From assembly GCA_028386065.3 (NCBI GenBank), contig JAKUCV010001536.1, forward strand, positions 112,217 through 176,216: a stretch of DNA of 64,000 nt, written 5' to 3'. How positions within the stretch are numbered: position 1 is the stretch's first letter; every line of letters starts with the position of its first letter. A program made the position numbers and the translations under genes. Shown piece after piece: positions 1 through 12,179 of this stretch. The notes beneath the pieces were generated by a model that ran no database searches, was not told the DNA's origin, and worked only from the letters and a program-made list of their open reading frames with translations. Source of the stretch: Turnera subulata. Lineage: Eukaryota > Streptophyta > Magnoliopsida > Malpighiales > Passifloraceae.

Positions 1-859
1 ATGGGTGTGGTCTTTTATTGGCTTTGGCTCGTTGCCATAATGTTATATGCTGTAAGCACATTCCTGGTGTAACTTGGAACTGGAGGTCTCAGTTCAATTT
101 CGAATTTGCGATTCATCTGGTTTTTCTTGCTCATAACTGTGTGATTGAATCGGTGGTTATGCCATGATCCCGTCTTATGAACAATGAAGTTTTGTAATTT
201 TTGGCTGGCTGGATCTTGCCTTTCCAAACCTCATGGTTCTGATTCTTGTTTGCTCCCCTTAGTTTCACCAGAAATTTTTATGTAGGTAGTTGACCAGACT
301 TTTCTTTGTGCAACCTTTGCAAAAGCTTAAAATATTTGGCTTGGCATCATTGGTTCCTTTTAATATTGCAGCCGATTATTGATTTTTTAATTCCTTAAGG
401 TGAAATTGTGTCTGCTTTCTCTTGGTAAATGCTACTTGTGTTTCCCGCTTGACCACAAAAATAAGGGAAAAGGGAAGGTCGATTGTTTTCTGTATTGTTT
501 TTCGTCAATTATTTGAATTCAAGCTTTTCGATAAAGAACATGCACCTGATTTCTCAGTTGAGATTGAGTAGCAAATAATTTCTTCCAAATGATAAGGTGA
601 TGTTGAAATGCTGTTGAAAGATGGTTCAACTTTTTGTTATTTTTAAGATCTTAATACTGGTAAAGTAGAACTGAATTAGGAGATTATGAAGTCAGCCTTT
701 TCATTTTCGTTCGATCTTACTTTACATTTATGAATTTCTTAAACTCACTATCGGTAATCTACCAATCTATGGTGATTGTAGTGTCAGTATCTTTCCTATT
801 ATTTATTTGGATGAATATTTTTTCTTGATTGCATGTGATAATTTGAAATTGATTGGCAG
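1..859 (+). other. Intron of the REN1-like gene, or sequence upstream of its first visible exon
   Basis: This stretch is T-rich with no coding segment that I can extend. It ends in a plausible acceptor (ttggcag) directly before the RhoGAP exon at 860, which begins with two bases of a split glycine codon. It is therefore read as intron. Confidence 0.6.
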
Positions 860-3800
860 GAATCAAGGTGGAAGGTATCTTGCGTCAAGCTGCAGATGTT
901 GATGACGTGGAGCATCGAATTCGGGAATATGAACAGGGTTTGTTTATTAAACGTTCTGTTGTACTTATTAAAATTTCTGCTGTTTAATTTTTGGTGTTAA
1001 TGCGGTTGCTGTTGGCTGTTCCTTTAGTCCCCTGTCATAGGTAGAGCAATGAAAACTTCATAGTTTGGATATAGTTCGCTATGACTTCACATTCGTTGGT
1101 AGCTTTGGAAAGTAAAATTTGGCCTCATAACTTTCCAAGCAATTCATCTTCTTGCTTCTGCGCCACATATATATTCACCTATACGTGGAGTTACTTTTCT
1201 ACATTCTAAAGTTCTTGGTCCGTTCTTCATGATTCAGGAAAAACAGAATTCACTGCAGATGAGGATGCACATGTTATTGGTGATTGTGTGAAGGTTGATC
1301 CTTTACATCAGCCTCTACATTCTATTGATTTTTTGTGTCTGATCATGTAGCATACTCTGGAATTGACTTTCCAATTGAACCTTCTCATTGCAATTTTCCA
1401 GTATATCCTCCGGGAGATGCCATCACCTCCAGTCCCAGCATCTTGCTGCACTGCTCTGCTACAAGCATTTCGTAAGTCTGTTGCTTGGGTTGCCATTATG
1501 TTGTCCTCATCTAACCTCAACTGATGCTACATGATCAGACACACATGCTACATATTTCCACTTTTGAAACTCTAGTAAAATGCTGATGTAAGAAAAATTG
1601 GGTTCTTCTTTCTTAATTGCATTGAATGCTGTGGAAGATTTTGTTTATGAATTTGCAATGCATGAAAAATGTGTAGCAGATAATGTCAATGTTTATTTCC
1701 AAAGTTCTCTAAGAACTTCATATATGGCATTTGGTGTCCGCTCCTCAGAAGTAATTCCTTGGTATTCCATTGTGTTTGCTTACAAGTCGGTGGAATATGC
1801 TATATTACACGTCTTATATGTTCTGTTTTATCCTCTGTGTTCTTTTGATTTTCTTCTCTGTTATCTTCTTCTCCACATGTCGGCTATGCATATTACACAA
1901 CTTGTTTATTTGCTTTTTTTAGTTTTACATTAATGTTGCACAGCTTAATTTTATTCAATTTCCTCAATTTACACTATTGGGTTATCTGGTTGTGCGTTTT
2001 TTCTTGTCCAGCCCTGAGATTAAGAAATGGCTTTGAAGTGTTGACTGAATTGACACTCAAAGAAAAAGGAAATGTAGTGACTGAATCGATTTACCTAAGT
2101 GCTCTATTCCCAAACGAAATGTACCACTGCTTGATGACATCACTAAAGCATTCTAGATATGTTTTTTGAAGTTAGTTAGACTTAAGCAATCCCATCTGAA
2201 TAGTTTCAAGCAGGTATGAGATGAATACTTTTGCTCATTAAAGTAGTGCGCTTCTCAGAAGATCTTTGGAAATAATTTCTGCGAATTTGGTTTCACTTCT
2301 TGTTTTGTATTTGGTATTTTCTGCCTCTGAGACTTTCTGAATGGATTTTTTTTCCATTTCGTGATGAAAATGTTTAGGAACTGATCGTAGCAACAGAGTC
2401 AATGCCATGCAGGCAGCAATATGTGAAACGTTCCCTGATCCAAACCGGCGCCTATTACAAAGGTAGTGTTGGCCTCGTTCTAGTTTGCAGAGCTGCGATA
2501 TATCCAGCAAAAGTTTCCATTCTTTTTATCATAATTTATAACTCTTGTTGATAACCCTTTCTATTTGGTTTCAGTGCCGATTTCCATTTAGATTCTCCGT
2601 GTATCAATTTTATGCAATATTCGTTATCTCTGCACTTACTAGCATGACATCATTAAATGCCGATCCTCAACTTAATATTGTACTTCAGATTGTTTATAAC
2701 AGAGGGAAATATAAAGCATGAACAGATGAGAAAACATGACTAAAGCAATCTCAGTTCTCATAACAGAGGGAAATTTCAACGTTTCTTGTTACCTAAAGGC
2801 AACTGAAAATTTTAAGGTCATCATATGGTTCCAAATATAAAACATATGTAACTGCTTTTTATATTTTTCTTGTCCCTTAAGAGGTACTACATAAATGCAC
2901 TCTCAGTTTTTATCCGAGTTCAACTTTGTCTGATTTAGTGTAGCATTAGAGCCTCTGGTAGTGGAAACATTGTCGTATATTAATTTCTAATAACTTTAGA
3001 TGAATTGAAATATTGCATCTCCTGTAGTTTGTAGTTACTAAGGTGAACGGCAGAATCCACTTGACAACTTGTTCTGGGTTGAGGATGTGATGGTAAAGGT
3101 TAAATCACTAAGCCTTCTTTTGTATGTTTAGGAGAATAAACATAAGGATGTGCTTTATTATTCCAATTTGTTTTACTAAACAAAATATTTCTTTCTTCCT
3201 ATATAAATGTTGTTTCTCTACTATCCCTTCTTGCATTGATTCACTTATAAGATCCCATTTCACATTGTCCTCAGAATACTTCTGATGATGCAAGAGGTGG
3301 CTTCTAACAAAGCTGACACTAGAATGAGCATCTCAGCGGTTGCTGCTTGTATGGCACCTTTACTTCTTCGACCCCTTCTCGCTGGTGACTGTGAAATTGA
3401 CACGAACGTTAATGTTGGTGGTGATGGTTCCATTCAACTTCTACGAGCTGCTGCTGCAGCCAATCATGCTCAAGCCATTGTCATAACATTAATGGAAGAG
3501 TATAATAATATATTCAGTGTAAGCTGATATTTACTGTTTTTTCAATATACAATTTCTTGTGATATGACACTTCTTAGTGTAAAAGCCGAATTGGAACGTT
3601 TCTCTTTCTACTGAGGGTGTAGGCTAGTCAAAGTAGCTTGAGTTGCTTACAGTGTTTTTGCTACTTGTGTAGTGATGCTTCTAAAATGTTTAAGTGACTG
3701 ATAATAAAATCTGTTTGAGACAGAAAGGTCAATAGATAGCTTAATTCCTCTTTCTGTACTTGTCTTCCTGACTATATATTTTAGTTTAGCTGCAAGTATC

Positions 3801-6800
3801 TTATAATTTCATAATATTCCATTGAGTAGGGAGCAATGCCAGATAGTCAGAACTACTTAGAATCTTAGAATGATATACAACTTCCCAAATAGAAATAGAC
3901 GAAACTAAAATTTACCTTCTGCTCACGAATTTGTATCCTTTCTGCAGGAAGGTTCCATGGACGGACTGTACTCTGACTCAGAAGAAGGCGAAAGTGAGGA
4001 TGAGTTGGTAACTGAGGACGATGAGTCCTATGACGAAGATGAAGATTACGACGATGACGATGCATCACAAGGATCTGAGGCATATACTGATGACGACCCT
4101 GAACAAGCATATAGTGGAAGCTGCACTGAAACTGGAGAATCTGGCGAAGATGATATATCTGAAAACAAGGCTCGTCCACTGTACTTTCTTGAAGCATCTA
4201 CTTTCTGGTGCATGGAAAAACAGGATTTGCATACACGTATTAAATCATAAACCCTGCAGTAGTGCATCCATGGAAACTTTTGCATTTCTGATGCTGGCCA
4301 TCTTGCTAGTTGATTTGCACATCGCTTGAGGGAAGAATTCATTTTCCATGAAAATTGTCTTGTTAATGACTTGACATCTGTGGAAACATTGAATGCATAC
4401 GATCATGGTAATCTGTTGGTTATTGGATTGAAATACCTCTCATGCATTTGTAACCTTGCCCTTACCAAGCTTCCTAGATCATCCTATCGTGAAAAAGGAC
4501 TACACGTGTTTCACATAAAGAAACCTATACAAAGAAGGAAATAGCAGAACAAGGACAGAGGGAGATAATCTTGAAGCATAATGATAATCTAATAATCAGC
4601 CCTAAGATAATCTTAAAAAGATAATGATTCAGTTGTGGCGCTGATAATCTCTTTGGACCACAGATGAATCCACAACTTCCCATGTTTCTGCATGCATTTT
4701 GTCAACTGAATGTGTTAGGTTCTTTTTTTTGATAGAACAGATAAAATTTATTGATAACTAGGTGGAACTTTGTTTTACTTGGAGAAAAGAAAACCTTTAC
4801 TTGTACACCCCAAAGTATTCTTTTCTCTTTTTTTTTTCCTCTTCTTTTTAGCTTCCCATGTTTTATTTACCTAAATACTTGCAGGCTTTAATCTTTTGAA
4901 CTTTGATCCTACACCAACCATTCGGCTTGTGCTTCTTACTTGTTGCTCTTTAATGTATTGCCTTTCATCTATCGAATAGATAAAAAAGGTTAACATGTGT
5001 GTGGAAACTTTGTCCTAGGTTCAAAGGTTACATGTGCTTGGTTACTTAGTCCTAGGTTCTTGTCTTTCATTTTTCTGCTCTAAGTTAGTGAAGCACCACT
5101 TCTCTCCATATCTCAATGTTCTGGTTATTACTTTAAGCTGTCTTTTGCCTGATTATAATGAAAGAAATGTACTTATGCCACTTCAATTCTGCAGGATCGT
5201 GATTCTAGGTCTGATTCCATTTCCTCTGAAGCTGATAACAGTGTGAAGGTGGAAGAAAAGGCGTTATCAACTTTTGTTCTTTCTTCAAGGCCTCCTAATG
5301 ATGACGTAGAAAGCAAAAAGGATATTGTGGATCCAATCAACACTAGCTCGGCTGCACAAACAAATAAACCTGATGAACTACTAGGAGATGCCTCCGAGGA
5401 AACATCTCCAGAGAGGCTAAGTAGTCGCAGCCTCTCAGAAGGCACTGACACTGCAGAATTAGACGGATCTGGGCAAGGCAGTAAGCGTACAACTGTCTGG
5501 GGCCGTACTTCGGTGAGTATAATTTCACAATATATTTAGTCATTTTCTTTTTAAAATCGTTATACTTTTGTTCTATATGCTCCCTCTCGCGAAAAGAATT
5601 TGCATGCTTAATAATTATGTTGCATCCTGCACAGGCAAGGAAGAACCTTTCCATGGAATCCATTGATTTCCCTATTGACGATGAGTGAGTATTATACTTT
5701 ACATAGAAGCGCACTATCATCTTTCAAGCCAGCATTTTGTATTTTTTGTAGACGAGTTGGAATGTTTCTTCCACATGTCTGCCGCATTCCACACCTAACT
5801 ATTTTTCTTTTTTCCGGCTATGTCATGCTTCTGATATTTATGTAGAGCTGAAATTCAGAAGCTTGAGGCGAGTAAACTTGAGTTGCAGAAGAGAATTGCT
5901 GAAGAGGTAAGGGCCCGAGTCATTGATGCTCTGTCACTTTGCAAGCTTGCTCACCCTCTCCTTTCCTGTGTTTTCACTTGCAGGCTCAAGTGAATGCTGC
6001 TTTGCAAGCCAACCTGGAAAAACGAAAAAAGGCCTTACAGGAGCGCCGTCATGCTCTCGAGCAAGACGTATGTTCCCTACATGGAATCTACAATCCTTTC
6101 TCTTGATGTTCAAGAACTTTCTTATTTCTTTATACCATTGGCCTGAATTATTGACTACAATGCAAGCAAAACTACAAGATTGTTGTCAATTATTTGCTCT
6201 TTCTTGTTTCATTTGGTAAAATTTTTGCAGTGTATCAACTTGCTTAGAGGGTGTTGATTTTACTTTGACCTTTGGAAAAATATATAATTTTCAGTAGGCA
6301 ATCATTGTACTTACAGGTGGCGAAGCTACAAGAACAACTACAACGAGAGAGAGAAAAGAGGGCATTACTTGAAGCAGGACTTTACAAATCCAAGGGTCCC
6401 TTGCTAATTACAGCAGCTGTGACTGATGAAAAGGTTCGATTAGCTGTGCTTTAGTTGTTAATGTCTATCCTCAACGTGTATCAATTTATTGACTTGTGTA
6501 TTGTGCTGCAGATGAGGGAAGACCTTGAGGAAATACATCAAGCAGAGGCGGATCTTGCCAATTTGAAGCAGAAGATTAATGATTTTGGTTTGGAGCTGTG
6601 TCAACAGCGTGACCACAGTAAGGTGAATGATTCAAGCCAGCCAGTGCTGACTTCAGGGAATCAAGGAAATCTGTAAGCTATTCTCTACATTTCATTCTAT
6701 TATCTACTTAAGCCGTTGAGGGACGAACTTTTTGTGTTCCCCTTTTGGGATTTATACAAAAGATATGAAGTATAGGTCCTTTCTGTATAGTATTTGCTTT

Positions 6801-9120
6801 ATGTTGAATCCTCTACCTTTTCTTCCATGCATTAAACAGATAAATCAAAAAAAGAACTATTGGCATTTGACATGTCGTATGTACAGATTAGAGAACATAT
6901 TTTGTGCATACGCAGCATGCTTCTATGGTTGATGTAATCTGTTTGCAGGAACGATGCAGGAGCAACTACTACTTCACAGCTTCCTGGAAGGTCTGCAAGT
7001 AAGGTAATCTCATGTTGAGTTTCTTATAACGATGTTTTTTCTTTGCATTTTTCCACATAAGCTTCGCTTTTCTGACCTCTCCTTCCAAAAATCAATAACA
7101 CTCAAACAAAGAGGTGGATCTGTCTATAGTGTTAAGCACATAATGGACCAGTACAGAACTTCACCATTATAATAGAATTGAACTTATGCATTGCAAATTT
7201 TGGTGCATGGTAAAGCTTGAAGTAGTTGCCGAATCAACTGTATGACTTTGCTAGATGGAGACTTCTTAACAAGAGTGTTAGATACACTTCTATCAAGAAA
7301 AAGAATGGGTGTTATATAGGACAATGTTGTAGTCAGTCCATAAACCTTTGTGAGAAACTTCCCAATTTTGGAGGGCCCCATCACTCTAATTGAGATTTTA
7401 GTGAGAAAAGCGTTTTAGCATGTTAATACTTTCATCTTTTCTTTGTGAAAGAAGAGACACTGCCTTAGCATTTTCTTTCTCTTAGGAAAGCTTTGAAGAA
7501 AATTATCTGCCACTATAGTAACTTGAATGGAATGTCATTCAAAGAAGAAAGTTATTGCTCTCCCAAGCCAGAAGAAAGCAATTTGCACTGTATTAGCATC
7601 AGTAATATGTTTAGTCGTGGGGCGGCATTCGAAACTTGAACCAGCATGTTTCTGCTAAAAAATTGGAAAAGTGATAGTCAATGAAGTTGATCCTAGTCTA
7701 ATAAGAAATTTGTTCCATACGCTTACTAATCCTTCAGAAGCTTGGAAATTTCTTGTCCTATCACTTATTTGGGTATCCCCCTTTGTTCCATAACTGTTAA
7801 CAAAGTTGATTTTTGTCTACTAACCCATGGTTTCCTTCACTTGTACCTTTACCCGTATAATCCTTTGGAATCTTAGTAAAATGTTTGCTACGTGCTAGTA
7901 CTCTAGTACCTTCTCCTTTTTGCCTTCTTCATTGTGCTCACATACTTCTCTTGGCCTACAGAAGCGCTATTTTTAATTCAAGTCACTATGATTTTCAAAG
8001 TTTTGCAGTGAAGCTTGTGTTTTGAAAAAACTAGATTGGAAAGTAAACGTAAAAGTAACTTCTTGTGAAGAGAAACAACAAATGTGCGTCCTGTTACGTG
8101 CATAAAAGTATTTATTGGGCTTTCTTTTCTTACATCAGGAAATTATCGTGGCTGGAGCTAGTGTTGAGAATGATAAAAAACATGAACCAATGTCCTCATC
8201 GAGCAAAAGTTCAGCTCAAAACCAGCAGCCGGCTTTGGGACGTAAGAGTACCTCCAAGACCGGTACAAGCCATTATGGGAGATCTGGTACAAGGAAGGAG
8301 GTGGGATCCTAAAAACTCTCGATTTGGCACCTTTTGTGGTACCATCTCTCTGTGATTTCCTGCGTGTGTCTTATGATTGGGCATTCTTGTAAGCAGGATA
8401 GTAGCGTGGATGGAGCTGAGAGTGAGAACGATAAAAGAAAAGAATCAACTACCTCTCCACCTCATAACCAGCCTCATGAATTGTCGCGTAAAAGTTCCTC
8501 CAAGTCCAAAAGCTATTCCAAGAAGCACAGTTTGAAGAGCGAGGTAGGAACTTAAAACTCTTGGTTATGAACCCATCCAAGTTAACTTTTTATATTGGTT
8601 GGGTTGGATTGGATGCGGGACATCTTAATATGGAGGACAGTTTTTTTTTTTTTTTTCTGTTCATTCAGAGTAAGGAGAGTAAATGCTTATTTCATTCAAA
8701 AGAAAGCTTGGATTTGAAGCATTATTTCCATAAAACCAGAGAGTTTCTATAAACATTTTTATTACTTTGTTACAACTGTTTGCCAATCAGGGAGTTTCCA
8801 CTACTTCTGCCCTGACAAAGCTGACAACCCGGCTCAACTTTCTTAAGGAACGACGAACCCAGATTGCAAATGAGCTCCAAAATCTGGATAAAGGACAAGG
8901 GTCAGGCCAAGCTGCCGCAGCTCCTCCTAAGAAAGGCAAAGGATCCGAATCCCGCCAAGGGAAAGGATCAGAAGTTAATTCTGCTGAAAATCCTGAAACA
9001 GGCGGAAGACTAGAAGGTTCCCAGGCTTTGCAAGACCAGGATTTGGGAAGAGAAGGCGAACCTGTTCCAAGTTCTGAAAAACGTAAAAAGGCAGATGGTA
9101 ATGCAGACGGAGGAAGATAA
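860..9120 (+). CDS. REN1: REN1-like RopGAP (RhoGAP domain, coiled coil), 3' part of gene, 16 exons
   Basis: GTPase-activating protein for plant ROP (Rho-like) GTPases. Arabidopsis REN1 restricts ROP1 activity at the pollen-tube tip (family knowledge). Predicted exons: 860-937, 1238-1293, 1402-1471, 2378-2462, 3275-3518, 3948-4169, 5195-5512, 5635-5684, 5846-5906, 5984-6067, 6317-6433, 6512-6672, 6949-7003, 8139-8300, 8397-8543, 8791-9120. They join in frame to 745 residues ending in TAA. The first five exons hold most of a RhoGAP domain: the arginine-finger segment GIKVEGILRQ, then YILREMPSPPVPASCC, and AVAACMAPLLLRPLL. A Ser/Asp/Glu-rich acidic stretch follows (3948-5512), then a coiled coil (5846-6672) and a Ser/Lys-rich tail with a conserved-looking LTTRLNFLKERR helix. 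The N-terminal PH domain and start codon lie off the left edge. Bases 1-859 look intronic. The longest intron is 7004-8138, and intron 4170-5194 appears to use a GC donor. Exon edges are by eye; family assignment is firm. Confidence 0.9.
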
Positions 9121-11228
9121 TGGTGAGGACGGACAAGCACTCCCAAATAAATGGTGGGAGGAAAATCTGAGAGCAGAAGTCAAACATCAGGAGGAGGCCT
9201 CACGAAACCAACTCGAGATGATAACCATTTTTCATCTGTCATTTATAACCTGTACATGTGACAACGTTCGCCCTAAAAAAAATACTTGGTTTTGGCACAG
9301 ATCATCTAGTGAACCGGAGAAGCTTGTGGGATAAGTAGTGCTTGGAGTTTTGTCTTCTTCACCACCAAATCCCGATACACTACCTAGGATGTACATATAT
9401 CACCACCGCTTTAGTGTAAAGCCGAATTGGCTATAATTTTTGTTCCTTCTGTATTTTCGAGTGGTTCAAAAACAACAATGCAGGGCTTCTTAAGATGCTC
9501 TGTTGCAATTTCCCTTTTCTCTCTAGCACATAATCCCATTTCGCATGGGGTGCATGCAAATTTGATGTAACCGGAGAAACTTCATGAAATTTTTGGCAGC
9601 AATATCAATCACAGCCCTTTTCTGTTTTAATATTTTCTTATTCCACACCAATTTGCTGTTTTACTTTTATTTTTTAGTTTCTGTTGGTTGTTCAACTTCA
9701 TCTTCTTGTTGGACCGAGTTATGCCACAGTTGTTGGTTTGGTTGACCGTGAAATTAACTTAATGAAAGGTTCTCGGAGTCAAAGAGGGCAGGATGGACCG
9801 AAGACGGGATCTTTTTGGAGCAAAGAAAGAACCAATAAAATTGTTGAGTGGATACCAATGTGGGTTGGTTCAAGTGGTAAGCGACTTGTTATGCAGAAAA
9901 TCTCCATTGAGAGACTCACCCACCATAACCAGATGTACGATCCGGGTCGAGTCCGGATTAGTCGGACCAAAGCTCCGGATACTGATGGGAAACCAAAAAA
10001 ATTGTTGAGTGGATTGGAGTGGTATCTATTTTCATTTTGTCATGTTTTCTAGAAAGAGAACTCCATAAATAAAAGAACGGTTCAGCTTTCTTTTGATTTA
10101 TTTTTGGAAAACCTACCTATATACAGTGGCGGGTGTTGTTTGTGGTGTGGCCACCTCGGCAGTCAAGAGGCACCAGCCCCACCGGGCCCACCAACATATT
10201 TTCCGACCGCTAAAACGTTGGTGTGGTCGTCGAATCACCGCGTTCGCTTCCAAACTCCACGTGCTCGTCACGAGCTGTCTACATACCAAATAGTTCTGTG
10301 GCCCAAAGTCAGACCCACACCAGAAAACTAAACCATTCAATATTCCCAGTGACCAGAAAATTGGTTAAATTAGAAATACTCCAGGTGAGCATAAAATTGG
10401 TTAAAATAGAAATACCTGCCCCTGCGATCGATTGGCATACATAAAGGATTCAAATCATTTGGTTTTGACTATGCTCAAAGGCACCTGCACCTCTTGGTGT
10501 CCCAAGTGACATGCACTTGAGTTGGAGAGTTAATATTCAAGTCTTGATTTTTTTAAAAAATGTATTCATTGCTGAAGGAAAAAAGAAATAAGGTTTACAA
10601 AATTGAGAAAGAACTAGATACCAAAACTTGGTTTACACCTCTTGGCTTAATCCAAATCTATATCGTGGTTGATTTTTTTGGTTAGATGGACGGGGTTGAT
10701 ACTGAACAACGGTAGAGAAGGAAACAACACAAGACACAACATGCCTTTTGGGAATTTTGGGTGGGATATTGTCAAATATCAACCACCCCAAATCCCAGCA
10801 AATAACGCAGTTGCCATTCCTGATCGACATAACCTTCCTGATCGGCAACTTTCAAGTTTCTTTCTGAATTCTATCAACCTACAAGGCCACAAAACCATTA
10901 ACCCACCACACCACACACAGTCTTAATGTTACATTGCTCCAATATTAGGGGAAGTCATCCAAGGTATTTGTTCTGTATGTTATCGGCACATCAACACTCC
11001 AAAAACCCAGAATCACATCATATCTCACCAATTTTACACTAAAACAACACAATTCTAATGATAATAAGTATTTCCTTATTAATCGTTAAAATGACAGATA
11101 GAAACATCAAAACCAGTAACCATACAGTCACTGATAGGTAACAAGCAAATAATAATAAACCTCCCAATCCCCAATTTACTTCTTCGTGATCATCAAATGT
11201 TATTGTAGTTTTTTCTTTTTTCTAAAAT
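9121..11228. other. Convergent intergenic region between the REN1-like and DIC-like genes
   Basis: This region holds the 3' UTRs of the two genes, which point toward each other, and a SINE-like insertion at 9854-9997. Short open frames around 9684-10052 and 10093-10340 show no family resemblance and overlap the SINE or each other on both strands, so they are not called as genes. Confidence 0.6.
9854..9997 (+). mobile_element. SINE-like retroposon with A box, B box and target-site duplication
   Basis: About 144 bp are flanked by a direct repeat (AAAATTGTTGAGTGGAT, 9837-9853 and 9998-10014), which looks like a target-site duplication. The insert starts with a Pol III A-box-like segment (GGTTCAAGTGGTAAGCG, from 9866) and has a B-box-like segment (GGGTCGAGTCC, 9944-9954). 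It ends in an A-rich tail that merges into the right repeat. These are the standard signs of a tRNA-derived SINE. I cannot name the family. Confidence 0.6.
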
Positions 11229-12179
11229 TTAAAAATCCTTGAGCAACTTCCTTACTTGCTCCAGCGTCACAAACAGCACCACAGTGAAGGGCCCCTGCCT
11301 CGAGATGGTAGGTATGAATCCCTTGTAGAGGGCCATGGGGCCTTCCGCCCTAATCGTCTTTAATGCACAATCAATCGCTCCTTTGTACGGCGCCGCTTTC
11401 CCTGGCTCCACCTTCATGTTCATAACCCTGGTCTTGATCACATCCACCGGGTTCGACGCCACCGCCGCTACGAACCCCGCCGCGAAGCTGGCCGTCACGT
11501 GCAGCCCCAGCCCGTCCGCCATCAGCCTCCTCTCCAGGATCATCTCCTTGAACTGGTCGTACGACGCCAGCTGCGACGCCGTCACGATCATCGCCCTGTT
11601 CACCGTCAGCGACGACCCGCGCCACAGGCTGGCCACGCCTTCCTGCTTCGACATCCTCGTGATGGCGTCCACGACGCTCTTGTAGTTGCGCCGCTGGGCC
11701 GGGGGGAGCCGCCCGTCGGCCTGCATCCGCACCATGGCGACGTCGGCCGGGTTCCCGACGGCGGCGCCGATCCCTCCTGCGACGAGCCCCGCGATGATCT
11801 TGGTTGGGAGGGGCATGTTGCCGGTCTCCGGGTTGGTCCATTTCTTCTTGAGGACGTCGTAGAGGCCCATGCGGGTGGTGGAGTAGAGGGTCTGGCGGAG
11901 GACGGTGGCGGAGACGCCGGAGAAGAGGGCGGGGAGGCCTTCGGACTGGACAATGCGGGCGCCGACGGAGATGGGGCCCACGCGGGGTGGAGGGGGAGGA
12001 GGCATGTGGATGGCGGCGCCGGAGGAGTTGTAGGCGAAGGCCGGGCGGAGGTGGGGGTTGGGGTTGGGGAGGCTCTCCCCCTGGAGCTGCATCCGGACCT
12101 TAATAAGGTCGAGGGGGTGGGTGGAGCACCCAGCAACAATGGAGGCTATTCCTCCTTCAACAAATCCCTTAAGACCCAT
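11229..12179 (-). CDS. DIC2: Mitochondrial dicarboxylate carrier (DIC/PUMP type)
   Basis: An inner-membrane carrier of the mitochondrial carrier family. Plant DIC proteins exchange malate, oxaloacetate, succinate, phosphate and sulfate (family knowledge). The 316-residue single-exon frame is the family length. Three tandem ~100-residue repeats are visible, each with its Px[D/E]xx[K/R]x[R/K]-type signature: HPLDLIKVRMQ at residues 21-31, NPADVAMVRMQ at 143-153 and NPVDVIKTRV at 243-252. The first loop carries a His/Pro-rich insert (MPPPPPPRVGP) typical of plant DIC/UCP4-6 proteins. The start MGLKGFVEGG fits the family N-terminus. The gene lies tail to tail with the REN1-like gene, as I recall for Arabidopsis DIC2 and REN1, hence the symbol. 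DIC1, DIC2 and DIC3 are close paralogues, so the exact orthologue is an inference. GC is high compared with the surroundings. Confidence 0.92.
   Translation of the reverse strand: MGLKGFVEGGIASIVAGCSTHPLDLIKVRMQLQGESLPNPNPHLRPAFAYNSSGAAIHMPPPPPPRVGPISVGARIVQSEGLPALFSGVSATVLRQTLYSTTRMGLYDVLKKKWTNPETGNMPLPTKIIAGLVAGGIGAAVGNPADVAMVRMQADGRLPPAQRRNYKSVVDAITRMSKQEGVASLWRGSSLTVNRAMIVTASQLASYDQFKEMILERRLMADGLGLHVTASFAAGFVAAVASNPVDVIKTRVMNMKVEPGKAAPYKGAIDCALKTIRAEGPMALYKGFIPTISRQGPFTVVLFVTLEQVRKLLKDF

Noticed and set aside
9684..10052. 122-codon frame between the REN1-like and DIC-like genes
   Set aside because: Its second half is made by the SINE and its duplications; the rest has no resemblance to a protein family.
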